Assembly: GCA_964036275.1 (NCBI GenBank)
Contig: OZ038435.1
Span: 6,082,187-6,146,186 of the forward strand
DNA: 64,000 bases
Direction: 5' to 3'
Source of the DNA: Litoditis marina
Taxonomy: Eukaryota > Nematoda > Chromadorea > Rhabditida > Rhabditidae
Of the stretch, positions 1-12,800 are shown one piece after another. The notes beneath the pieces were generated by a model. It searched no databases and was not told the origin of the DNA. It saw only the letters and a program-made list of their open reading frames with translations. Positions within the stretch are counted from its first letter, which is position 1. The number at the start of each line of letters is the position of its first letter. A program made the translations under genes and the position numbers.

Positions 1-838
1 TGCCCTAGACGCCTTTATGACGTATATATGAGTGATCATAATGTAATACATTAGTCTGTGACATCATTATTTGATTGTGAATCATATTCTATTCTTTTAT
101 TTTTGTCTTTTTTGTGTCCGGTCTTATTTTAGACAGTGACCGCCGTTTGCTCAACATTTGCACTTTCCAAATCATCTCATCTGATTTTATATTGATTCCG
201 AAAGTTGTCCATGGTGTTCTTCATTCATTTTACTACTCGAAATTCATCTTGTTAGTTTACGCCACATATTTTTGTCATATTTTGGTCACGGCATATAAAG
301 TTTTGTTTTGGGGTCTTTTGTAACATAATGTCGGTAGAGCCATTTCACAAAAGTTAGTGATTCGCTGGTAAATGTTTAGGATGCAGACAATTTCTGCCCG
401 TTATGTAACGGCCTTGACGAGAGAGTGTGCAGGTCAGAGAGACGCAGACTATGCGCCGTCATTGACCTAACTCTTTCGCCTTTGTAGCGGATTATGGCGC
501 AAATGTTTCTGAGTCTCACACCCCCTTCTTCAACACTCTGAAGTTTCTCAATTCATGTTCCAGTAACAAACTATATACGTGAAGTCCACCACATCTACGG
601 TAGCGTGAGTTTGATTGTGTTCATTTCATCTAGATTGTTTATAGTTTTGTAGGGAATATTTAATATCTTGTTTTCCCTTTCACCTCCACTTTCTCTTCAT
701 ATATTTGCTCTCTTCCACTCTCGTCCTCTTCTCCTTTCTTCTCATTCTGTCCTGTTCTCTCCATTTTCCCATTACCCCTGGTTGTCTCCACGGGTTTCGT
801 TTGACATACTGGGCGTTGTCCCTCATCTCTCTCACCTC

Positions 839-868
839 TGTCTCTCTCTCTCTCTTTTTCTCCCTTCC

Positions 869-935
<67 letters not shown>

Positions 936-944
936 TTCCTGTAC
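839..944. repeat. CT/GA microsatellite
   Basis: Nearly pure CT dinucleotide run with a few T-rich interruptions, inside a longer pyrimidine-rich stretch (about 670-1130). It produces long artificial frames of Ser-Leu on the plus strand and Arg-Glu on the minus strand, which are not genes. Confidence 0.95.
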
Positions 945-3900
945 CCCACCCTTCCCCGTTCCCTCACCAGGTTTCATTGGATGTACTCGGCCTGTCCCTC
1001 TCCTCTCTTCCTCTTCTCTCTTTCTCTCGCTCTTTTCTTTCTTTCCCTCTCTCTGTCTCCTTTCTACCCCTCACCCTTCCCCGTTCCCTCCCCTGGTTTC
1101 ATTTGATCTACCCGGCTTGTCCCTCTCTCCTCTCAAAGTGGGCGTGGTCGGGAATCGATCTCCCCTCCTCACCACTAGCTGTGTGCTTATGGAGAGAGAA
1201 GGCTGAGGGGCTCATGCACCCTTTTTTGATATTCGTCACTTTTCTCCCGGCCGTATCCACTTTATTGTTATACGGTAAGTATGGTTCGGGTTACTGTATA
1301 CTGTAACAATCGTGGGAATCCCATCGGGGTTACGGTAAGTGCGGTCTGAAAGAACGGTAATCGCAGTCGATGTACGCGTAAACTGTAACTTATGGCTATT
1401 CTATGAAGTTATCTGCTGAGAGTAAGCAATGTTCCGTGCTGGCACGCCTAATTTCAATATCTCTCCTTTTTTCTGTTCTACCTTTGTATACTTTTCTCTC
1501 TTCCTCCCTCCCTTTTTGTCCCCATTCCTTTCTATCCACTCTGCATCAACCTCTTTCTCTACCCAGCCACTAATTTAGTCAAGCGCTCTTTTTTCCACCA
1601 ATTCAGGGTCTCTGATTGCGCGTCTGCAACCCATCTGCTTCTAAACAAAAAAATTGCCCGTAAAAAAGTTTTCCCGAGAGTTTTTCATCAGTTTATCCGC
1701 GTTCCTTCCAAAATCAAGTTTCCCGACATATTTCCGTCAGTTTACCCTTTTTCTATTCGAAAAAAGTTTTTCTATGAATTTTCATTTGCCTTGCTTCCCT
1801 TTCCCTCCATTCAACCTATACAACCAGCGAGTTCCAAACAAGAATTCATCAATGCTGTCATGAATATTTCATGCGTAGTGTCACTCAAAAAGGTAATCAG
1901 CCGAGTTTTTGAGCAAAACAACCAGAAAAACGGGTTTGATCGAGATCAAACGTTTTTGAGTCGAAAAGAGAAGATCACACGTTTGTCATTAGAATTATTG
2001 TTTTGTTATGTTTCCTGGGAGAAAGGTAAGTTCTTTTCGTTGGGGTTTGCTCACGTTTTGCGTCAGTGTTGCACAGAGATAGTCCTAACCGTTTCCACGT
2101 GAGTGGTGTGTGCTCTCTGCGTCTCTCCAATTTCCTTGTCTCTAGTTCACTCTCACCTTCTCTGATTCATGTTCTCCATCTCGCACCGCCTTATGAGATA
2201 TTCAATAGGAGTATTACGGTGTTATTACTCATTTCACTGAGGTAGTGTCTGCATGACGTAGAGTTATAACCTACGGCAAGTGAATAACACGAAATGAATA
2301 GGTCTTCGCCAATCTAGCAATAAGAAAGTACTGTATCACACTTACCTCTGTGTAACTTCTGTAAAGCTATTGAGATTCTATTATGCGAAGTTATCTTCCT
2401 TTGCCTTTCGTTAACATGTACGCGAGTCGAGTCCACTCTCTACAAAACATAGTTTTTTCGTGTACCTGTGGTATGCATATATTGATCAGATTTCTACTCG
2501 TTAGTTTTTTCATGAAAACCTATTCATCAGATAAGTTGAGCGGACTAATTCCACATCTACGTTCGCCTGATCTTTATCTGCGTCTCTCCACAACCATGAT
2601 CTCTCGCTGTTCTCTGCCGCACTCTAAATGAAATTGATGCAAACTATACATCAGTACGCATTGCGTGTTTGTTCGTCAACACGTCGCCTATAAATTCCAA
2701 TTCTAATTTGTTGGCCTCTGTTAATCAATTTCCGGGTAGGAAAATAACACTCTAGTCGTACTCATGTAAAGTAATCGCCAAAAAGTCACGTATCCAAATG
2801 TGGGTGTTTTACCTAGAACATTTGGTATTTTTTTATTTCTGTGTCCTTTTCATTACGAAGAGGTCAAATATGAGGTACGTAAACGTGTGGTACACAACGT
2901 AAACGAATCTCACATGAGGAAATCCATCTGAACTCATTTGTGTCTAAGTTCTTACTTGTAACAAATGTAACGTACGTAAAACGTACGAAACATGCACTAT
3001 ATTATTCTTCGAAGAGATGTTCTATGATTATCATCTACATCACTCATGAAGCAAAAGCCGCGATCTTACACCCACTAGCGTGACGATGGAGAAAGCTGGC
3101 TTATTCAAGCTTATCTCCTAATGTTCGTATTGTCAATTTGTCTTTACAAAAAGAGGATCGGGGGTAGAGCTTAGCGAGGTGTTAAAAGTTCTCCAATATT
3201 CGAGGATTAGTGGAAAAGGAAGCACTTGGGGGGGGGGGGGTGGGCAACACCTCGTCGAATAATCTCCCACTGATATCTGACAGAACGGAGATGCATTCGG
3301 CTATTTTTGGTCGGAAGTGGAAATATGTAGGCGCGAAAGGAATTTATTCAAACCATGATACGGAATATGTACAAACGCTTACGTGATCATCGCATGAAAA
3401 CTTCTAAATAATCCACCCACGGTCGTCCGATTCTGTAGACTGATAGAATCGCGACAGAAGCTCATAGGCTGGCAATACTCATGAGACGTTCTCACGAGTT
3501 TCACGCGGGAAGCCGTATACTATAAAAAGTAGAATAAAAAAAACTTGAGCAAACGTCAAACTGAGAATTTTGTCATTGTACGTTCTTGTTGCCATACCCT
3601 TCGTGACATTTTTTGGATTTTACTGGAAGTATACGTAACTATTTTCAGCCGATTGCAAATGAAGTGGGCGCATGACGCAGTTATTCCAAGTGTGAAACGC
3701 GATTACCCAACTGCGAGCGTGCGAGCTGATAATCTTGGATGGCTTACGAACACCTTAACTGTGATTCTATATATCACCTATTATCTCAGAGATATCCAAG
3801 TCGTTACTAACTGCCCACCCTTTCAAAAACAACCTAGTACTGGACATTGGCAAGCTGCCAGAGTCAACTTGGTAACGGTTAGGACTATGATTCCGTTTCA

Positions 3901-5089
3901 CAAACTTTCTAGATGGTTTGTCATCCTTTCCAATTGGAGTGTCACATAGGATAGCTGAGATGTAGAAAGAAGAGAGAAAACAAACCTTGTTCGCGCTGAG
4001 GAAACTCCTAGTTTGTCTATTACAAACCTTAGTCAACTAGGCAAGTTTAAAACGCCCACTCACAAACTAGATTGATCGTTGTGAAACATCGTTCCCAACG
4101 CAAGAGATCTTTGGTCACTTATTTCTTCCGTGTTTTCTTTGCCCATTTTTTATGTGGATGTCGGCTATACGTCATGTTCTTTACCGGATCCCATATTTGC
4201 CGTTGATGGCTATAATTCAATTCGGCTGAGCCCACTACGACCTCCCCCGGGGAGATGTTAACCAACAAACGAGCAAAAACAACCTACTCGGCGGGATACG
4301 GAAAAACAACTCGGAGTTTGTAGTAGAGTATCATTTATCGAGTTTTTAGGGCCTAGATGCAGTAAATACACTAACAATAGTGTAGGTTACTAGTTCCATA
4401 TTAAGGAGTGAATACTTAGGCCTTACTGATCATTAGTTTTTCCACACAACTTATTCCTACCAAAGTCCAACTTCTCACTAGCTTGTTTGTTACCATGAAA
4501 GCCTATACTCATCAGCAGCTCAGAAGTTTTTTGGAAAATGCACAAGTAAACGTGACCTTTCTAATGACTATTTTCGTTACTTATGAATAACTACTAAAAA
4601 ACTAATGTAAACACCGTTTTTAGAACTATTTGCTTGAATGGCTTGACATCTAGGTTCCCAGTTCAATATGACATCATTCCAAATCCCCCGCCCCTTTCGA
4701 ATAACAAATAATACGCGCGCCTATGACGTAGCGAATAAACTTCTATTCAAGAACGTATAATTAGTTTTATTATTAGTCGATTCTAAAATGAGAACAAACA
4801 TTGCGTTGAAATCCGCTGCCGATACGTCATCATGGGGGCGTAATATCCTAGCCGGACTTTGAAATGTTTCAGCATAATTATATAATCAGTCATATGGGAC
4901 CCGGGGGGTAACTAATTGCGTTGACGTATTGTAATGTATGGTTGAGGTTTTACGGAGTGAGAGCGTAATGGTTTGATTTAGCTAACAAGCACACGTGCAA
5001 GTTTTCTATTCGACGGAATAGTGCGTGATATATCGAGACATTTCTCGAAACGCTCCCACCTTTGCAAGTTGGAGATATTGTTTTGTAGT

Positions 5090-5360
5090 TTATCATAACA
5101 GCGAACCCAACTGTCTTCTGTATGATAGGGTACCTGCCATGGGTACATCTATAGGACCGTCTTTGACATTTCTAGACTGAATCTGATCACGACAGTGTCT
5201 CTGGAAGTTCTTTGAAGTATATGGTTCGCTATTTCTGAAGCAAGCATCTACGGTCCATCTTGCCCTACCCCTCTGTATTTGTAGTGTGATAGGGTGGATT
5301 TTCCGTCGGTTTTCGTAAATGATTGTGTGTTTCGAGATCAAACCACAACGAAGATTCGGT
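5090..5360. repeat. Dispersed repeat, family D (TAGTTTGATC), divergent copy
   Basis: Contains GGTTCGCTATTTCTGAAGCA followed about 110 bp later by GAGATCAAACCACAACGA, the same order of motifs as in copies at 13640-13770, 42555-42715 and 48410-48570. The full element boundaries are not clear. Confidence 0.5.
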
Positions 5361-6330
5361 CACTGCCTAGTTGTTCTCATGTTCTTTGGAGTGCGTGTCT
5401 ATTCCTTTCTAATTAGGGGGGCAATTACTCTTCACAAGTTGGCTGGAAAACAGGACGAGTAAGGGCGGAATGTTTTGTCGAATGGCGTGCGGCTAAGAAT
5501 ATCACGGACGTCACACTTGCAATGACATCATCTACTTATGGGGGCGCCCACGGGGAGAGGGGAGTTAGAGGGAGAGGGAGGAAGGGGCATATAGGAAATG
5601 TGTGAGAGAGAGGAAGAAGACAGAGGGAAAGATAGAGAGAGGGAGAAACAGTGTTCAGATTATTCACGGTGAGCTCTGAGTCTAACTTGCCGCTAGTTTT
5701 TTCATTCTCTCTTTCTTGTTCTTCTCTCTTTCTTTTTTTTATTCCATGCATAATTGTGCCTTGGACTAGGTGGCCGGTGGTTCTTTTTATTAGCGTGAAA
5801 TTTAATCGAAACGCGCCGGCAACTCATTAATTGTACGTTATGTATTGATTGCAAATGAGCCTCCGGCTAGAAATGAACAGACATTCCAATTCCAAAATAA
5901 GAGGGGGTAGTTGTACTATGATGTATAACCTAGTTTCGGGTTCAATTCTCCCAAGGCAGGCCTCTACGTTGTATGTCACCCAATCCCTATGTGTGTGTAG
6001 TTGGATCCATCTCTGTGTCTCTCTACCAACCGACCTTTAGCCCTTTTGAAAACGTTGCTAGAAAAGTACGTTGTAATTTGCGGTTGTTTTCACGTTTTCC
6101 CTATCAGTTCATCACCTAATCATATAATATCAAAGTAAGGGCAATTGGCAAATTGAATCAATTGCCCTTCAACTAACTCGTGCTCGTCTAGATGTCACGC
6201 TAGTCGTTGAGTACTTCCGTAGTTCAAAGTTCTCCACACTTTAGAACAGAGCAATTTACCCATGTTAGAGTGATTCTCTCCGCGAATCCTAAACAGGTGA
6301 TATTGCGATTATTCAGCTTTTCAACACAAG

Positions 6331-6451
6331 CAGGACGATTATGTGGGCCAATCCCGTAACATCGGTCCTTTAAACTGCAATTGAAAAATGTATTGAATGT
6401 ACAGTTTAAATGAATGAAGCGTTGCGATTGGACCACATAATCCTTCTTTAA
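6331..6451. mobile_element. Palindromic MITE, family A, copy 1
   Basis: About 120 bp, almost wholly self-complementary. It opens with AGGACGATTATGTGG and closes with CCACATAATCCTTCTTT, and the two arms meet near a short AT-rich centre. Related copies are at 7966, 10561, 43833, 53970 and 55241. No coding capacity, so a non-autonomous DNA element. Confidence 0.8.
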
Positions 6452-6820
6452 TGAGGGTTACTTCACTGAATCTTTGGTTTAAAACCTGCAGAACTGTGTT
6501 TCTGAGTGTACCCAGCTTGGTCTATCTTCGGTGTATCCACATTGAAGTATTTGTAATTCCCCAGAAAACAGGAAAGTAGTAAAGTGCGTAATTTCAATCG
6601 AATGTTGGGTAACCCTTGGCTCGCTGCCCATATTGCTGGAAAAAATTAGCATTGTCATGGCAAATGCGCCAGGAATGTAATCTATAGTTGGTGGCTCAAC
6701 GTCAACGATGAGACAGGAGTACTGTAAGCGACGGAATCCTTCTAAAAGGTGCTCGCTAAATCTGTGGTGTTTGACATTCGAAAATCTTTTTATGTGATTT
6801 ATGACGTCATATATTTGCAG

Positions 6821-9800
6821 GCTGCACACTCACCGATAATCTATGTGATGAGAATGAATATTGTTTCCCAGGTACGCAATGTTTCGTGATTCGTTAGTGA
6901 TCACTGACGTATATTGTAGCACATTCAAATGTGGGAGAATAGCTGCTTAATCATTGAACGTTTAAGTAACTTGCAGACCATTGGCTAGCAGATAAAGTGT
7001 AAAAATAGAACACAAAAGGAGTAGCATAACACATCAGTGAGACATATAAGCACCTTTGAATCATTCGGCTCACAGTTTCATAAATTGAGAGTTCTTGAAA
7101 CCGGCACAAAAACTTTCGGGCTACAGTACATTATGTATGACCAGATTGGAACAAATTATCAGACAATGTAAACCAGTGTGTCAAAAACGACACTCAAAGT
7201 TTCATTCATTGGATTCCATCTAATAGTTATTTTCCAGATGGCGTGTTCGGGCAATGTTTCTCCGCCAACAGCGGAACCCCGCCGCCGACCGTCATCGAAA
7301 ATCTAGATGACGCACAACTAGAACTACTTCGACTAGAACTCACTAGGTACAGTTGGATTTGATACGAGTTATGTCAAAGCGATCAATGTAACGTAGAAAA
7401 AAGGAGTGAACCATTAGAACAAAGAACACACAAACGTTCAAAAGCGCGGAGGCAGGTCAAAACCTCGACAATTGGAAGAATTCATTACAATGTATGGGTA
7501 TTCTTGCAACTGCATGTTTCCTCAAGAAGGTATGGAGAAAGAACAATATATGTGCGTCTCATTCTGAAAACTGCGTGATTGCCTTCAAACAATACGTATG
7601 TTATGTGTGGCATCTACACTAATTGTGTCCGGAACCATTACCGTCTTTTCCGTCGTAGCTCAGAAGACACGAAACTATACAATAACGGTGAATAGTTTAA
7701 CTCCTGTATTTCCGATAATGGTGGTCATTTCAGACTGTCCAACTCCGGTCAGCAGTGGCCCGACACCCGTACCCAGTGCGTCCTCGCCTACTTCAAACTG
7801 TCCGTCTTCTACGGCCTACAGTATGACCCGGAATTCTGTCAAGTCAGAAACCCGGCCAATATTTGGGCTCTGATCCAGGTAAGCTGCGTTCGAACTTGTA
7901 ATTCGAAATTAGGTTTCCGGAACAGAACAACTCACACAAGGAAAACTACAAATTCGCTGTACTGTATGACGATTATGTGGACGACGAATCGCTCCGGTCC
8001 TTTGAACTGCAATTGGAAAATGTATTGCAATTTAACGGACCGAAGCGTTTGGATTGGACCACATAATCGTCTTTCTTTAACTCGGAACCAGTTGTATCGC
8101 ACTCAACCCAATCGCACTCAACCCAAGTCGCGCAAGCCTACAAATAAGTAATAGTCTGGTCTGTCACGCGAAAATTGAAACAAACTGACCGTTCAACTCT
8201 TTGAAAGTCCGATAACTCTAATCTTAGCTGTTCGCTATAACTAACCCCAAATGTTCAGTTCGCCGACCAAACTACAGACTCGACTGAACTCGTTAGCTGA
8301 ATTAGCCCGCATAGAGTGCGTCGTTGATTATTCGCCTTTGTCTCCATTTTTTGCTTGAAATGTTCACAGATCTAGGCTTAATCAAATGCGAATCTTGGAG
8401 ATGAGGAATGCAAAAAAACTGTGAAGATTATATATAACCACCTACGTGGTTAACATATTACGTCCACTATGACAATGAAAATGTTTATAAGCTATTTTGG
8501 GTCCTTTTACGTATGTTTTAATGTAACTTTAACTTATATCCAACACAAAAACTTATATGTTTTCCAACTTCTTCAACCTTCAGCTGATTGACCTCGGTTT
8601 GAGTGAAGATCCGTCGATTCTGAACGAAAATCAACTGCTGGATGACACGAGAGAAAAATACGCTGTCGAAGATGCGGAAGACCAGCAAATCGATCAGGTT
8701 AGCACCTAATACAGGAAAATATGTAATATTGTTGTAGATTCATCTCAATACACGACATAGTTCAAAGAAGATCAAACTACAAACACAAGATGTTGCAACA
8801 TACATCGTATAGCCTTCTTTGGTGAGAGCGAATCTTACACTCGGCTTGGTCTGTAACTATGTTCTCCTTATTTAAAAGGAGCAGTTATTCAACTTGTATT
8901 TAAAATCATACCGTGCCGTTATCTTTATCTGATCCTCGCTAGCGAGATTCTAACTAGTGTATTATGTAGCTTGAACTTTCATGAAAACACATTTCGTTCG
9001 ACGTTCAGAAGAGTTTAGGGGAGATTTCCTAACATTTTCGGATCACGTGAAGTTCACGTAATTTCGCGAAACAGTACGGAAGTTGTTTCTGGCGAAAAGG
9101 ATATATTTCCTCCCAGACCTTTAAATGGCGTCACTTCCAGTATAGCTGGGGAGAGGATAGACCCCAAAAAGCGCAATATTTGTGTGTGCCAGGCAGAAAC
9201 CCGATCCACATACTCCGGAAATAGGATGAAATAAGTCGATTAGGGGGCAGTTTCGGGCCTAATGTACACTTTGGCAGAAATACTTATCAGGGAATTTCGC
9301 ACGTAGATAGCGTTATTTTAGTCAGCTGCAGGGATGATGTATAGTGTTAAAACTTCAGCATCTGAAACACCGACATTTGACAATAGAAATAACTAGATAT
9401 GAGAAATCTTCGACTATTGTACCGTCTCAAAATGTTCTAAACAATAGAAACAGTTCTGTGACACATTTTCGCCCTCCCATTGGAAAACTGTTTTCTGTCA
9501 AGGTGGTCCCGTTGGCACCAGCCGCCGTGGAAGTCCCAGATGAGGACATTGAGGACATTCTACAACAAATCAATGAACCCGCACCAGAACTTGACATGGA
9601 CGGTTAGTTAATTAGTACATTTAGTGAAATTATGGTACATTACGTTTAGATTATGCTCAAAACGCTAACAATAACTACAACTTCCTATCGCACTTTAACC
9701 GTTTTACAAGTTCTCTGAGTACGTGTATGTAACTAGCTGACTGCAGACAGTACACCCATCATAACTAGCAATTTTATTATCTTGGAAAACCTTATTCTGT

Positions 9801-12800
9801 CCTCAGACTACGAAAACGTGATTTGTTCCCAACTTTCCCTGCTTTTTCCCACTTCCCCTCAAGTGCGTGAGACTGCGTCTCTCAAGAGTTACTCTGAACA
9901 ACTAGAGTTCTCTCATTTTCATGCGACAAATCGCAAAAACATCGCGAGAACGGGAGATTAGGCGCTAATTGCGTGACAAGTTTGACAAATGGGAAAAAAT
10001 TAATGTGTTTATCTCTGAGCAAACATTTACGAAAAAGCAGAAAATGAGTCCGCAATTTCCAAACAACGTGTAGTTCACACAGCAGAATCACGAAAACGTG
10101 CAATAAAAATTTAAAAAAAAGTTTTTTCCACATTTTTTGTTGTTTCAGATTTCTTGCAACAACAGGGAGAGGTGGATCCTGTAGTAGAAAAATACATGGA
10201 GGACATCATCAAAAACGAGAACCCAGGTAAGATAGCAAAAACAGTTGCTCTTTTGTAAGCATTGTTTGTGTAATTTGACACTTCACTAAATGCTAAGTTG
10301 GAGTGTGAAAGTATTCTTTGACTATCTTTTTATTAACACGTTGAAAACTGGTTATGAAATTTAAATTTCAGATCTGTCAGCCCTATCGGACTCTCAACTG
10401 AACGAACTCATCTCCCGCCTTTTCATACTCAAAGAGAACCTGTCAGCTGATGAGGGCGAACCAGTAGAAGGTTTGTGTGCCAATTTTCAGTCGACAGTTC
10501 GATTCCCACTCGCGGCTGTCTCTTTATTGTCATTTCGATCTCAACATGTCTTCTGGCCTTAAAGAAGGACGAATATGTGGTCCAATCGCAACGCTTCAGT
10601 CCTTTAAACTGCAATAAATTATTCAATTGCAGTTTAAAGGAGCTTTGACACGAGATTTGTCCACATAATCGTCCTTCTTTGAAAGTCAGATGAAATTATA
10701 AACATTGAGCTCACGGAGCTCCTCCTGGCGCGCCAGCTTTCTCATCCGATCTAGCAAACCTATCAACAAAATGCTATGCTGAGTCGGTCAACTATTGTAT
10801 GAAACTAAGGGCTTAGCTATTTGACCTCAGCCAATTCCCATTGGAAAATACCTATTTTCTATGAATCTCTTTTTTCTATACCACCTGTCATTGACTTGAG
10901 CCTAGCTACTTGTGTATTAGTATAAGAGTCTTCAATTAGAGTGTGAATAGTATAGTTTTCCAATTCAGTCCAAAGGGCTGACTTGTTTACATCCTTCTAG
11001 TGTGATTGTGTGCAAGAAAGCCGTTCGATTGTAAATGGCCGGCTTCCAGTTAAAGGGACCGTACCTCTTTAATTTGATGATTTGAGTTATCAGTGGACAC
11101 ATGGGGACGAAAAATGGACAAAACAGTCAGAATTAGTGAAAATTCCGCAACTTGAGTCGTTTTTGAGCAAATTTGAGTACGGCCACAACGCGGAAGCCAC
11201 AGCACGTACCTATTTTCATGGAGACGCGCACAAATTGTCCGCAAAACGTCCGTGAAACGTATCATAAAATCAATCACGTAACAACTGACATATTTAAAAG
11301 TGTTTTAGTTATCTATGCCTCTTTTTGGTTCAATTAAGATTGAAGTTGTGTGTATTAAAACCGAATTCATCTTTTGACCAAAAGTTTTGCGATACAGTAA
11401 CCCTTAAGATAGTTTGGTTTATAAAAGGCTTGGTTCTCGACTGATTTCCATTTTTCTTTTTTTGCGTAGTAGTAAAGGACCGTCAGTACACTATCAAAGC
11501 AGTATCTTGAGACTTCGTGTTTTTTAATTATACCAAATTATAGAGGAACGGTCCCTTTAATTAGATGTTTTTGGTCTCCCGGGCGACTGTAGCTCCTCTG
11601 AAAGGGGGGAGGGGATGGTATTTTTGTATCGGGTAAGCATCAGAAAACACATCAGAAGGGGAATGATCGATAAGCAAGTAGAAGTTTAGTTGTCACGTTT
11701 CACGTGATTAGGGCATGATGTAATGATGTACTTTGTATACTTGAGCAAACATGCTTGTATTAGAAATGAATCGGCGTTGATCAGAACTAGTGCTTCATAC
11801 TGTCAATTAGTCACGTGAATCACGTGAATACAGAAGAACTGAGAAACGTACAATGACAAAGTCACGATGCCTCAATAGAATGCACTAACTTTACGTGACT
11901 ATTCAACCTACTTTTAGTATAGTGCAGTTTCTGGAGCACGCCGTTGTGCACGTTTCCATCATGTGATGTTCACGTGGTTCCACGTGATGTTCACGTGGTT
12001 CCACTTGGAGCGAAAATTCACGCTGGCAACTAGCTGAGTTAGCTTCCATTGCATAACAATTAGTTTAAAAGCTGCTCAAATTACGCAAGAGGAATGTAGT
12101 GTGAACTGGGGCGGTGTGTGTTCCGGAATTCTGCTGTGTTGAACAGCTATATTTTTAGTAAATTTAACAGTCATGTAAAACGTGAACAAACGTCAGCAAA
12201 TGTACACACGTTTCACTCACGTAACTTTGACTAGAGGTGTGGTCAGAATTGACCATTTTCATTTTTCCACTTCAGAAAAGGTGTAAATAGTATCATTTCC
12301 AGTGAATTATCGAGTTAGCCGCTAATAACATCCCTAAGGGCTGCTTGCCGAATCTATTTTTGTTGAGACGTGTCTCTGGCTCTAATGAGGCAAGAGTTGT
12401 GGTCAACACTCACTCTGAGCGTTGAATGAGTACTTAGAGGTAGTTGGATTTGTTAGAAGGGAACCGCGTATATCGACTTCGCGAATGAGTTATTCAGAAA
12501 AATGGTAGTAGTGGAAAGTATTTGCTGTGTTCGAATGTATCTATTATACTCTTAGTCAATAGCACAGTCACGTGAAACATGCTAAACACAGCAGAACTTT
12601 GAAACGTGCAATAACAAAGTGCACGATTCCTCATTAGAATACTAGCTTCACGTGACTATTCAATTTACTTCTAGTATACCGAGTTCTCACAAAATATAAG
12701 TTAAAGTAAAACGTAAATAAAGTACTATAGGTTTCCAATATCAAACCCTAAACATGGCGTCCTTCTATTTTCAGAAAGAAATCTTAAATATGGGTCTGGC

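Larger units (their letters stand above)
1..6330. other. Stretch with no recognised gene, upstream of the IA-2 gene
   Basis: No open reading frame here resembles a protein, and the longer frames are low-complexity or pass through simple repeats. The missing first exon(s) of the IA-2 gene (5'UTR and signal peptide) should lie here, but I could not identify them. The stretch contains a CT microsatellite (839-944), a 13-G run (3228-3240), a GA-rich patch near 5555-5650, a dispersed-repeat copy near 5090-5360, and a patch near 415-480 sharing GAGTGTGCAGGTCA with the element at 41880-42030. Confidence 0.6.

Noticed and set aside
668..1306. Long open frames of Ser/Leu (plus) and Arg/Glu (minus)
   Set aside because: They follow from the CT/GA microsatellite and its pyrimidine-rich flanks; no start context, splice sites or domain pattern.
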